Positions 18,011-26,404 of a stretch of 64,000 nt of DNA are shown piece by piece. Made by a program: the position numbers and the translations under genes. Each line of letters opens with the position of its first letter. Position 1 is the first letter of the stretch. Source of the DNA: an uncultured Microscilla sp. GTDB taxonomy: Bacteria; Bacteroidota; Bacteroidia; Cytophagales; Microscillaceae. The stretch is from assembly GCF_947493425.1 (NCBI RefSeq), contig NZ_CANLRP010000002.1:121647-185646 (forward strand), given 5' to 3'. The notes beneath the pieces are model-generated. The model saw nothing but the letters and a program-made list of their open reading frames with translations. It was not told the origin of the DNA and searched no databases.

Positions 18011-18262
18011 ATGAAAACCAATATTGAGAAAATATTCCAGTTGTTGGTCAGCAACAACAAAGCAAACCATGCATTGGCAATGCAATTGTTAAAGTCTCAA
18101 AAAATAGAGGAAATTGACTTGTTTGCACGTCAAGGTCTGGTGAAACATGAGGATATGCTGGTTTGTCTAAGGTATATAGAAAATCTATGCGTTGGAATTA
18201 AGCAACCACTCTCACGACGAATGTATATAGTGGCAAATGAGATAATGGAGTTTATTAAATAA
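18011..18262 (+). CDS. Small hypothetical protein
   Basis: This 83-residue, helix-rich, soluble protein begins MKTNIEKIFQLLVSNNKANHALAMQLLKSQ. The segment resembles the short N-terminal helical motif preceding leucine-rich repeats in some large Cytophagales proteins, but no LRRs follow. I cannot assign a family. The reading frame is clean and amphipathic, the codon use is ordinary, and its stop codon coincides with the start of an inverted-repeat element. It is likely real. Confidence 0.6.
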   Translation: MKTNIEKIFQLLVSNNKANHALAMQLLKSQKIEEIDLFARQGLVKHEDMLVCLRYIENLCVGIKQPLSRRMYIVANEIMEFIK

Positions 18263-18447
18263 GGCTCTTATTAAGCATCCTACTGATATATTTTAGGAGT
18301 GCACGAAGTTTTGAAAACCTCTGATATACAGGTGTTTATGTATAAATTAAAGTGATAAGTGTAGGGGCAATCCCTTGTGGTTGCCCTAGTGAAGAGTAAA
18401 CATGAGCATACAATAACCCTTCAGCCCAATTCTTTATAAGAGCCTTA
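18260..18447. repeat. 188-bp inverted-repeat element filling a convergent gap
   Basis: TAAGGCTCTTAT (18260-18271) and ATAAGAGCCTTA (18436-18447) are perfect 12-bp inverted repeats. The left arm begins with the TAA stop of the 83-residue gene. The right arm ends 3 bases from the stop codon of the convergent ChaN-like gene. The interior includes a GGGCAA...TTGCCC hairpin at about 18364-18387. It also holds TGCACGAAGTTTTGAAAAC (about 18300-18318), similar to an end of the element at 28204-28384. It could be a mobile element, a long-range bidirectional terminator, or both. Confidence 0.65.
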
Positions 18448-18450
18448 CAT

Positions 18451-19341
18451 TTAATACGTCTTAGTCATACTACTGGGTACCGCAATGATATAATCTGCGA
18501 GATTTTTGTTTTTAGCCGAAAGGTTACCCACCTCAGCCTGGCTCACCGTGGCAATGGTGACCACCTTTAGTTTCTTTTGTTTTTGTTTCAAATACCAACC
18601 AATCCCCTCAAAGTTGTTAGAATGGTAAGTACCGTGGAAGTGCAAAAAGGTTTGTTTCTTTTGGCGGTTTTTCAAGATAAAATGCGCCATGGTAGCATCT
18701 TTGATCGCTTGCGCACGGGCAAAGTTTTTGGGAGTCATGCCGCCCATACCTCCCCCATGAGCACCCCCCATCATTTTTACCATCTGGGCATAGCCCGGCA
18801 AACTCAGGTCTACCTTGATGGGCAAAGGTGCCACCCATTTTTTGGCTGTTTTAGAGAGTTTGTCTAAACCCTCAAATCCTTTTTTAGACACCACACTGGC
18901 ATAACGCCTTGGAATATTGGTAGCAACAAAATGGAGTTGATTTTTTTGGGCAAAGTCTACCAAAGGTCGATAGTCGGTCGAGTGATTGTTCCATACTTTA
19001 GCCTCTTTCTCGAAGTGCTTGCGCGAAATAACGCCCTGTAAGTATTCGTTCATCAGTTCCTGGTTATCTGCCTCAAACATTTCGGCGCCCAGCACCAGTT
19101 TGTCTTTTTTGGCGGCATACAAATCTTGAGTTACCTCAAGCTGTAGCCAATGGCTAATGGGGTTGTTATGGATTTCGCCAAAGAGTACCACATCAGCCGT
19201 TTTGAGCTCATCGAGCATTTGGGTGTAAGTGGTTTTCTTGCCGGTTTTGTCAAACAGTTGATAGGCTTTTTTGGCAGGGGCAAACCCCAATACTGCCACT
19301 ACAGCAAGCAAAGCCCCCCAAGATAGTATTGTTTTTTTCAT
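18451..19341 (-). CDS. ChaN-family (Tiki-like) haem-binding protein
   Basis: A 296-residue protein with an N-terminal signal (cleavage near FAPA). It contains the ChaN/Tiki signature GEIHNNPISHWLQLEV (GExHxxxxxH, about residues 56-65), then GAEMFEADNQ, a Tyr/Arg-rich YRPLVDFA segment, and HFHGTYHSNNFEGIGWYL near the C-terminus. ChaN of Campylobacter is an outer-membrane lipoprotein binding haem in iron uptake, and Tiki is a related metal-dependent protease. No lipobox Cys is visible here. A Gly/Met-rich loop (MMGGAHGGGMGGM) is unusual and might bind metal. Likely periplasmic. Confidence 0.85.
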   Translation of the reverse strand: MKKTILSWGALLAVVAVLGFAPAKKAYQLFDKTGKKTTYTQMLDELKTADVVLFGEIHNNPISHWLQLEVTQDLYAAKKDKLVLGAEMFEADNQELMNEYLQGVISRKHFEKEAKVWNNHSTDYRPLVDFAQKNQLHFVATNIPRRYASVVSKKGFEGLDKLSKTAKKWVAPLPIKVDLSLPGYAQMVKMMGGAHGGGMGGMTPKNFARAQAIKDATMAHFILKNRQKKQTFLHFHGTYHSNNFEGIGWYLKQKQKKLKVVTIATVSQAEVGNLSAKNKNLADYIIAVPSSMTKTY

Positions 19342-19511
19342 ATTTTAGCGTGTTTTTTAATCATCATTACAACTGTTGCGAAGCTACTAAGAATTGGGGA
19401 AGAGGGCAATTTAAATTTTTGGAGGGATGGGTTCGGAATAATTAACCTTGCAGAAGAAAGTAAGGTATCTCTTTATTATGTAATTTAGTCTGATGTGAAA
19501 AAGTATAAAAC

Positions 19512-19690
19512 TTTACTCTACCCTACTATTTTTCGCCTTGATTTGTGTCTCCACAAATCACATCACTCACAAGTCTAAAAAACGACTTATTTTAGAGTTT
19601 CGATCGCCCCCGTACAACGGGATTTATCAATTGGTAAAGACACGCAACCGAGGCGAGGATGGTATTTTAAAAAAAGCTGGGTAGAGTAAT
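19512..19690. repeat. 179-bp inverted-repeat element upstream of the qat operon
   Basis: TTTACTCTACCC (19512-19523) and GGGTAGAGTAAT (19679-19690) are inverted with one mismatch. Inside is a perfect 8-bp hairpin (GATTTGTG-TCTC-CACAAATC, 19540-19559). The 15-mer ATTTTTCGCCTTGAT at 19528-19542 is shared with repeat copy B at 11579-11593. The right end is 48 bases before qatA. The spacer 19342-19738 holds no gene. The element may be MITE-like, a leader structure, or an island boundary. Confidence 0.65.
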
Positions 19691-19738
19691 AAAACCTGCA
19701 AAATAAAAAAATTACGATAACTAATCATATTAAAAAGC

Positions 19739-21691
19739 ATGTGGACAGACAACGATACAGATATAGACCTTATTAACTATGATCACCTAGTTCAATCAGC
19801 TATTGACATCATTAGTAATGAGAATTTATTGCCGTGCACTATTGGTATATATGGTGAATGGGGAAGCGGGAAATCAAGTTTGATGAGACTTATTCAAAAA
19901 GAATTAGAAAGTGATGAAAAAATACTTGTCATAAAATTCAATGGGTGGCTTTTTGAGGGATATGAAGATGCCAAAAGTGCTTTAATGGAGGTTATCCTAA
20001 ACACACTATATGAGAAAGAAAAAAACACTAAAAAAGTTACTAAAAGAATTGGAAAAGCACTAAGAAAGATTCAATGGCTGAAGCTTGGCAAGGTAGCTCT
20101 AAAATATGGGCTTGGATTTGCTGCCGCAGGACCAATGGGTTTGGCTTTGCTGGGGGCAAAAGATTTACAAAATCCTAATCCTAAGTCTATGCCAACCCAA
20201 GGTCAGGCAGTTGGAAACATTGGTAAAGCCAACCTTGGTGATTTTGATTTCTTGAACAGAGAACAGGAGCCTGTAGTAACTATTAAGGAACTTCATCAAG
20301 ATTTTGAGGAGATTTTGGAAGATACCACGGTAGAAAAAGTAGTCGTATTTATTGATGACTTAGACAGATGCAACCCTGATACAATTATTGAAACTCTTGA
20401 AGCAATCAAGCTTTTCCTGTTTCTAAAAAACACCAGTTTTATTATCAGTGCAGATGAAAGAATAATTGAACAAGGTGTAAAAACCAAATTCAAAGATGTT
20501 TATTCTGAGGGTCTAGGTTTAGGTAAACAATATTTGGAAAAACTAATTCAATTTCCGATACACATACCAAGACTCAGTAATAATGAAATGGAGATTTATT
20601 CAAATCTTTTATTTACAAGTCTATATGCAGAGCCAAAAGACTTTGAAAAAATTAGGGAGAGTGTCATTAACCAAAAAGGAGAGCAACTTTATTCTGGTGA
20701 TATTACTTACACCTTTACAAATGCCTCAAAGCTTTTTCAAGAATTAGGTATTGAGTTTGAAAAAGGCAAAACGGATATTACTGATGCTCTTGCCTTAACT
20801 TCTGAAATCATTGACGTACTTGTTATTCAGCTACAGGGGAATCCTCGCCAATGCAAGCGCTTTCTAAATACTCTCCTCATGCGTACTAAAATGGCAAAAA
20901 CGAAGGAAATCACCCTAAGTCAACGCACTTTAGCCAAAATCATGTTATTGGAATATTTCAGTAGTAAAAAATATTTGTTTTTAGCAGATTTACAAGCTTC
21001 AGAAAAAGGAAAACCACAGCTAATATCTGTTCTCGAGAAAATACTCAACAAAAAAAAACAAGGTAAACAAGACAAAGGCGAGCAAAAGAAAGATAAACAA
21101 GAGGACAATACAAAAAAGGAAATAATCCCTCAAACACTAATCGAGGTGCTAAAAGAATGGGAAGAAGATACATTTATTAAAAAACTTATGGCAAGTGAGC
21201 CTTATTTAAGTAATGTGGACTTAAGACCATATTTTTATTTTTCCAGAAAAAGTCAATCATCTTTCTCTATTGTGCCATTGGGCATGAGTAGTGATGCAGA
21301 ATCTGTCTTCAAAGACATAAGTGGCGAAAAAACTGCTAAAAGCATAATGAAACTAGCAATGGAGAAGTTTAAAAACCTAAGCGAAGTGGATGTAACTCAA
21401 ATAATAAAAGCCATTCAAGAAAAAATATTGCGAGATGAAAAACCTTCAAGCTTAATAACAAATCTATTTAAGATGGGAGAGGTACGTAAAGAGTTGAAAT
21501 CAGATATTCTTGATTTTATTGAAAACTTGCCAACAGAAAAAGTAACAGCTAAAAATATTAACCAAATCATGGATTATCAAAAAGACGCACCAGAGTTTAA
21601 ACTTAAAGTTAGTCAAATTTTAGCCAAGTGGAGTGATCACCCCACCAGAACTATATCCACGTTAGCAAAAGCAACAAGAAAAGATATTTAA
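19739..21691 (+). CDS. qatA: Qat anti-phage system KAP-family P-loop ATPase
   Basis: This 650-residue KAP-family NTPase is the first gene of a qatABCD operon. Walker A is GEWGSGKSS (residues 39-47). A hydrophobic Gly/Ala-rich segment (about 120-142) is inserted between Walker A and B, as is usual in KAP NTPases. Walker B is VVVFIDDLDRCNPD (about 201-214), and the NPRQCKRFLN motif follows later. A Lys/Glu/Gln-rich low-complexity stretch (about 438-465) precedes the C-terminal helical region. KAP proteins are often membrane-associated and are frequent in defence operons. The stop codon is 3 bases from qatB. DNA here is clearly AT-richer than the flanks (20 G/C in 60 at 20341-20400). Confidence 0.92.
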   Translation: MWTDNDTDIDLINYDHLVQSAIDIISNENLLPCTIGIYGEWGSGKSSLMRLIQKELESDEKILVIKFNGWLFEGYEDAKSALMEVILNTLYEKEKNTKKVTKRIGKALRKIQWLKLGKVALKYGLGFAAAGPMGLALLGAKDLQNPNPKSMPTQGQAVGNIGKANLGDFDFLNREQEPVVTIKELHQDFEEILEDTTVEKVVVFIDDLDRCNPDTIIETLEAIKLFLFLKNTSFIISADERIIEQGVKTKFKDVYSEGLGLGKQYLEKLIQFPIHIPRLSNNEMEIYSNLLFTSLYAEPKDFEKIRESVINQKGEQLYSGDITYTFTNASKLFQELGIEFEKGKTDITDALALTSEIIDVLVIQLQGNPRQCKRFLNTLLMRTKMAKTKEITLSQRTLAKIMLLEYFSSKKYLFLADLQASEKGKPQLISVLEKILNKKKQGKQDKGEQKKDKQEDNTKKEIIPQTLIEVLKEWEEDTFIKKLMASEPYLSNVDLRPYFYFSRKSQSSFSIVPLGMSSDAESVFKDISGEKTAKSIMKLAMEKFKNLSEVDVTQIIKAIQEKILRDEKPSSLITNLFKMGEVRKELKSDILDFIENLPTEKVTAKNINQIMDYQKDAPEFKLKVSQILAKWSDHPTRTISTLAKATRKDI

Positions 21692-21694
21692 TTT

Positions 21695-22534
21695 ATGGGT
21701 ACATCAAGTTCTTTCGGAGGACCTAAAAATGGGACTTCATTATTACCTCCTTTCGCCACTCCACCTAGTGATTCACAAAATGGAAATAATGGCACTCAAG
21801 ATAATTCTCAGCAGGGGCAGAACAATGATTCAAAAAATATACAAAATCCTGATACGGGAAAGTGGTCTACTGCTAAAGGTAATTTAAGTCGTTATGTCAG
21901 GAATAGAGGTAATACAGGTTCTACTCCGAAAAAAGCTGTTCAATCTTATGTAAGAGCCAGTGGAGGTTCAAGTGGGGCATCTAGGGCAGCACGTTCAGGT
22001 AAAATTTCTGTCGGTGGTTATGGTAATTTTTTGAGAGGAATTGCCTCTGATGGTATCAATAAGACTTTAGAAAATTACAATCTCAAACATTTAATAGGTA
22101 AACCCTCTGAACAAGTTTTTGCTGCCATTGCAGATAGCTTAGCACCGACTGGGGCAACAAATGAAGATGCAGTTGCAAGAAAAGCGATTTTAGAGTCATT
22201 ACAAGACTTATTTACAGAACATAAACTTGAAAGCAATGATATATCAACGCTCAACAATTTAAGTGAAGAAGAACTTCAAGACTATGTATTAGATGCAACT
22301 GGCACTTATGTGTTTAGTAAATTTGTTGAAGAGCTAAGTATTGCCATTGAAAAAGGTTCAATAGATAAATCAGAAGCTTACGATATAGAAGTTGATGTTG
22401 AGGATTACATTAGGGGAAGATTAGAATCTGAGTTTAAAGATAGGGATATTCTTAGTTCAGGTTCTAAAGAAGGGTTTAACAAGAGAATCATGGATGAAAT
22501 ATTTGAAAAAGTATATAAAATACTAGAAGATTAG
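21695..22534 (+). CDS. qatB: Qat anti-phage system protein QatB
   Basis: The 279-residue protein starts MGTSSSFGGPKNGTSLLPPF, which is the typical opening of QatB proteins (MGTSxSxGGxxxxxxLxPxW/F). A Gln/Asn/Ser-rich disordered stretch covers about residues 28-60. A Gly/Ser-rich segment (GGSSGASRAARSGKISVGGYGNFLRGI) leads to a helical C-terminal domain. QatB has no assigned biochemical function but is required in the described Qat system. It sits between qatA (3-base gap) and qatC (4-base gap), so translational coupling is likely. Confidence 0.88.
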   Translation: MGTSSSFGGPKNGTSLLPPFATPPSDSQNGNNGTQDNSQQGQNNDSKNIQNPDTGKWSTAKGNLSRYVRNRGNTGSTPKKAVQSYVRASGGSSGASRAARSGKISVGGYGNFLRGIASDGINKTLENYNLKHLIGKPSEQVFAAIADSLAPTGATNEDAVARKAILESLQDLFTEHKLESNDISTLNNLSEEELQDYVLDATGTYVFSKFVEELSIAIEKGSIDKSEAYDIEVDVEDYIRGRLESEFKDRDILSSGSKEGFNKRIMDEIFEKVYKILED

Positions 22535-22538
22535 AAAA

Positions 22539-23912
22539 ATGATTTGGAATATTATATATAGTATTAATCAAGATGAATCATACGATATTGCTGAAATTGA
22601 TGGAAGAAGTAAAACCCTGCACATTCCTTTTAACAGAGAACTTGAGGCAGATGTGCTAAAACAAGATATTTTTACGAAGCTAAAAAAGCAAAAACTACGT
22701 CCATCAGCCCTAGCAAAAGATTTTCTTCATATTGGCTTATCTATTTACGCAACTGATCAAATTGTTTCAAGGTCTAAATACGGTTATTTCAATTGGAGCA
22801 GATCATTTATTGTTCACGTGCCAGTGTCAAATCCAAATATCTGGCAAGAATATAAACAAACTTTAGAAGAAGCGACTTCGTTTTTGAGCGGTGATGAGTG
22901 GAAATTTGAGTTTAGGGAGATTGAAGAAGTAGAATCCATAATAGAAGAGATTACACCAATCAAAAAACATGATTTTGACAAAGCTTGTTTATTTTCTGGA
23001 GGCATGGATTCTTTTATAGGAGCATCAGACTTACTACATCAGAGGAATAAGCTATTTCTTGTAGGACATCACAAACAAGGTAGTAAAGAGAAACCTACCC
23101 AAGAAGCTTTATTCAATGAGTTTACTAAAAAATACGCCAATAAGATTGATAAATTTTTGTTTTATGTACAACCTAAAAGACGTAAAAGTAAACAGCCATT
23201 AAGCAAAGGAGGGAGTGAAAATACTTCTAGAGCAAGGTCTTTTTTATTCATCGCTACAGGGATAGCTGTAGCTAATGCTATTGGAGAAAAAACGCCTTTA
23301 GTAGTGCCAGAAAATGGCTTTATTTCTTTAAATATCCCACTTACTTCATCTCGACTAGGAAGTTTAAGTACCAGAACAACTCATCCCTATTTTATTCATA
23401 AAATAAATGAATTATTGGCAAACGTTGGAATAGCCAATAAACTAGAAAATCCATATCAATTTAAAACAAAGGGTCAAATGCTTGAGGAGGCAAAAGATGA
23501 TCAGTTTGTTACCTCAAACCTAGCGAAAACAATTTCTTGTGCACATCCTGACATTGGTAGATATCGTAAGAAGGCTGGTATTCCCCATTGTGGTTACTGT
23601 ACTCCCTGCATTATACGTATAGCTGCCATTAGCTCCGTACTAAAAAAACAAAAAGTAGAAAGTTATTTAGTGTCGGTTATGTCAGAAACTCCAGATTATA
23701 AAAAGAAAAGTTGGCGAGATTACAGAGCCTTTACTCTCGCACTTCATAATTACAACAAAGAATGGGAAGCAAAAAAATTACTGGGCTTAAAGGTTTTGAG
23801 TGCAGGTCCTATACCTGATTTAGAAAACTTAGATAAATACATCGATGTATATAAGAATGGAATGAAAGAAGTTGGTGACTTTCTAGGCATTAAAATCGAA
23901 ACTGAAAGATGA
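22539..23912 (+). CDS. qatC: Qat anti-phage system QueC-like protein QatC
   Basis: The 457-residue protein contains a QueC-like adenine-nucleotide alpha hydrolase core. The PP-loop is SGGMDS (residues 153-158), and a C-terminal Cys cluster with CAHPDIG followed by HCGYCTPCIIR gives the zinc site of QueC. QueC makes 7-cyano-7-deazaguanine (preQ0). In defence systems the fold is thought to modify nucleobases or proteins. The first 145 residues are an extra domain absent from housekeeping QueC and typical of QatC. The last four bases overlap the qatD start (ATGA). Confidence 0.92.
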   Translation: MIWNIIYSINQDESYDIAEIDGRSKTLHIPFNRELEADVLKQDIFTKLKKQKLRPSALAKDFLHIGLSIYATDQIVSRSKYGYFNWSRSFIVHVPVSNPNIWQEYKQTLEEATSFLSGDEWKFEFREIEEVESIIEEITPIKKHDFDKACLFSGGMDSFIGASDLLHQRNKLFLVGHHKQGSKEKPTQEALFNEFTKKYANKIDKFLFYVQPKRRKSKQPLSKGGSENTSRARSFLFIATGIAVANAIGEKTPLVVPENGFISLNIPLTSSRLGSLSTRTTHPYFIHKINELLANVGIANKLENPYQFKTKGQMLEEAKDDQFVTSNLAKTISCAHPDIGRYRKKAGIPHCGYCTPCIIRIAAISSVLKKQKVESYLVSVMSETPDYKKKSWRDYRAFTLALHNYNKEWEAKKLLGLKVLSAGPIPDLENLDKYIDVYKNGMKEVGDFLGIKIETER

Positions 23913-24658
23913 ACTACATAGATACACATTTTCACCTTGATTTGTGGACTAATCCACCTGAGATTTTCTCTGAAATAGAGAAACAAAAGGTATATACAAT
24001 TGCGGTTACAAATACACCTTCTGTATTCTATTACACAGAGGAATTGGCAAACAATTCAAAGTATGTACGTTCAGCAATTGGACTACATCCTGAGTTGGCT
24101 GTAGAAAGGCAAGGAGAAATTGATTTGTTTAAGAAAATATTGAAGAGAACAAGATATGTAGGTGAAGTAGGTTTAGATTATGTAAATATAACAGAGGACG
24201 AAAAACAGATTCAAAAAAAAGTATTTGAAACAATTGTGGCAGAATGTTGGGAACAAAAAAATAAAATAATCACTATTCATTCACGGCGAAGTGCTTCCGA
24301 TATAATAGATATTATTGGTGACAATTTCCCTGGGACAATTATTTTACATTGGTTTTCTGGGAGTTTCAAAGAAATGGAAAAGGCTTTATCTTATGGTTTT
24401 CACTTCTCAATAAATAATGCCATGACATTATCTAAAAAAGGAAAACAGATAATTGAACGTCTACCTAATGATAAAATGTTGACAGAGACTGATGGACCTT
24501 TTATCAAAAACAAACAAGTTCCTCATTCACCTCTGATGATACCAAGTATTGTCCAAAACCTATCTAAAATTAAAGACATGCCAGTTGAGAATCTTAGGGT
24601 GTTGATATACAGTAATTTTAAACAGATTTTAATGATTGATAAAGGCGTGATAGGTTGA
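23909..24658 (+). CDS. qatD: Qat anti-phage system TatD-like nuclease QatD
   Basis: This 249-residue TatD-family metal-dependent hydrolase retains all visible catalytic residues: HxH in IDTHFHLDL (His7, His9), Glu in VGEVGLDY, His in TIHSRRS, His in ILHWFSGS, and Asp in LTETDGPF. TatD enzymes are Mg2+-dependent DNases. In Qat this subunit presumably acts on invading DNA. It is the last gene of the operon, overlapping qatC by 4 bases. About 120 bases of spacer separate it from the first MuiA-like gene, and no strong terminator hairpin is visible in that spacer. Confidence 0.93.
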   Translation: MNYIDTHFHLDLWTNPPEIFSEIEKQKVYTIAVTNTPSVFYYTEELANNSKYVRSAIGLHPELAVERQGEIDLFKKILKRTRYVGEVGLDYVNITEDEKQIQKKVFETIVAECWEQKNKIITIHSRRSASDIIDIIGDNFPGTIILHWFSGSFKEMEKALSYGFHFSINNAMTLSKKGKQIIERLPNDKMLTETDGPFIKNKQVPHSPLMIPSIVQNLSKIKDMPVENLRVLIYSNFKQILMIDKGVIG

Positions 24659-24780
24659 TAACTATTCAGCTATTGTGGGGTTCATAAAGAAAACAAACAT
24701 TTAATAAACCCACCCCACCACTAGCAAATAATCACAAGCTTTTGTATTTTGGACACTACCCGACTTTTCAAAATACAATC

Positions 24781-26400
24781 ATGCAAATAATCGATTCTGT
24801 CATTTCATCGGTCACCGTATTTGGCGACCGTGCCGAAGTAACCCGTACCGCTGAGCTGAGTCTTGCCACGGGCGAACACCTGCTTTTGTTTGACCGCCTG
24901 CCCGAAAAAATAGAGCAAAAAAGTGTGCAAGTAAACGGCGTAGGCAATGCAGTGTTGGCAAGTGTCAAGTTTAAAGTAGCCCATTATGAAGAGGTGCCCG
25001 ACGAAGACAAAAAAGCGCTCATGGATGAACAACAAAGACTAGAAGACGAACTAGCCCACTTGCAAAACAAGAGCACTCGCCTCGACAACGAAAAGAAGTT
25101 TATTGAAAACATTACCATCAAACTCACCACGCCCATAGAAGACGATATGCCGACGCTCGACCCTGCCGAATGGGAGAAAATGTTTGAGTTTTATAGCCAA
25201 AAATCTGAAGCCTTGGATGAGGCAATATTTGCCAACGAAAAGGAGCAAAGGACTTGGCAAAGCAAGATTGAGAAAATAGAAAAGCAGTTGCAAGCGCTGA
25301 AGTATGACGATACCCGCACCAAAAACCAAGTAGAGGTAATTGTACAAATGAAAGCTGAGGGAAGTCTACAGCTCCAACTGTCGTACATTGTATACGGAGC
25401 CCAATGGAAACCATTTTATGACTTGAGAGTGTCAACCGAAGCCAAAAAGATGAACCTGACCTACAATGCTTTGGTTACCCAAAACACGGGTGAAGAATGG
25501 CAAGGTGTGACACTGAAGCTTTCTACCGCGCAGCCTCAGGTAAGCGGACGCCAACCCCAACTACAGCCTTGGCGGGTAGATGTGGGTGGACGCATTGCCA
25601 AAGAAGATTTGCGTAATACCAGATTTGAGGCAGTAGCAGATCAGGAGGCAAAGTCTGAAGTGGCAAGTATGGAAGAGGCAGAAGAAGACGATTTGGATGG
25701 TTTTGGTGGGGGAGGTAGCGAACAGATGACCAAGGCTACTTCGGGCATAGAAACTGGAGCTACCTCGGTGTTTTTTAGCATTGCCGGAAGGCACACTGTA
25801 AAAAGCGACAATACCGAACAGCAGGTAACAGTAATGATAGAAGACTTTGGGGCAAAGTTTGAGTACTCGGCAGTGCCCAAGCTGTCGTCGTATGCCTATT
25901 TGCGGGCAAAAGTAACCAACAATACTGATTATCCTTTTTTGGCGGGTTCTACCAATATTTTTCTGGACAACAATTTTGTGGCAAATGCCTCTATAGATAC
26001 AGTGGCGGCTACCGAAAGCTTTTGGACGTTTTTGGGTATAGACGAGGGCATGAAGGTAGAGCGCAAGTTTTTGAAGAAATACGAAAAGAAAGAAGGGAAA
26101 TTTTTTGGCAAGAAAACCAAAAATGTGGTATATGAATATGAGCTCTTGGTGCAAAATTATAAGAAAACTACTGAGAAAGTCACCCTCCGAGATCAAATAC
26201 CTATTTCGCACCACGACGAAATAAAAGTACACTTGCTATTGCCCGAATACAAAGAAGACACTGAGCAGCTAAAAAAAGACAAGCTCAATCGCTTGCAATG
26301 GACTTATGAGCTTGCCCCAGGCAAAGAAGAAAAAATTCCTTTTCACTTTGCTTTAGAGTATCCCCACGATTTTAGTCTCACTGGCATAGAAGATATGTAA
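24781..26400 (+). CDS. MuiA-like DUF4140/DUF4139 protein, paralogue 1
   Basis: This 539-residue protein is of the mucoidy-inhibitor-A-like family. It has an N-terminal DUF4140 domain (SSVTVFGDRAEVTRTAELSL...FDRLPEKIEQKSVQVNGVG, about residues 8-100) and a coiled coil (about 85-190). A C-terminal DUF4139 beta domain has YIVYGAQWKPFYDLRVSTE, NTGEEWQGVTLKLSTAQPQVSG and the long C-terminal strand region with FLAGSTNIFLDNNFVANASID. There is no signal peptide. The start at 24781 aligns with both paralogues; extension to 24742 needs a TTG. It is 4 bases from paralogue 2, an operon arrangement. G/C rises to 36 in 60 at 24841-24900. Confidence 0.92.
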   Translation: MQIIDSVISSVTVFGDRAEVTRTAELSLATGEHLLLFDRLPEKIEQKSVQVNGVGNAVLASVKFKVAHYEEVPDEDKKALMDEQQRLEDELAHLQNKSTRLDNEKKFIENITIKLTTPIEDDMPTLDPAEWEKMFEFYSQKSEALDEAIFANEKEQRTWQSKIEKIEKQLQALKYDDTRTKNQVEVIVQMKAEGSLQLQLSYIVYGAQWKPFYDLRVSTEAKKMNLTYNALVTQNTGEEWQGVTLKLSTAQPQVSGRQPQLQPWRVDVGGRIAKEDLRNTRFEAVADQEAKSEVASMEEAEEDDLDGFGGGGSEQMTKATSGIETGATSVFFSIAGRHTVKSDNTEQQVTVMIEDFGAKFEYSAVPKLSSYAYLRAKVTNNTDYPFLAGSTNIFLDNNFVANASIDTVAATESFWTFLGIDEGMKVERKFLKKYEKKEGKFFGKKTKNVVYEYELLVQNYKKTTEKVTLRDQIPISHHDEIKVHLLLPEYKEDTEQLKKDKLNRLQWTYELAPGKEEKIPFHFALEYPHDFSLTGIEDM

Positions 26401-26404
26401 GCCC

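Noticed and set aside
25561..26232. Long minus-strand frame (223 codons) under the first MuiA-like gene
   Set aside because: Shadow of the real coding strand; the + strand protein has full domain support.
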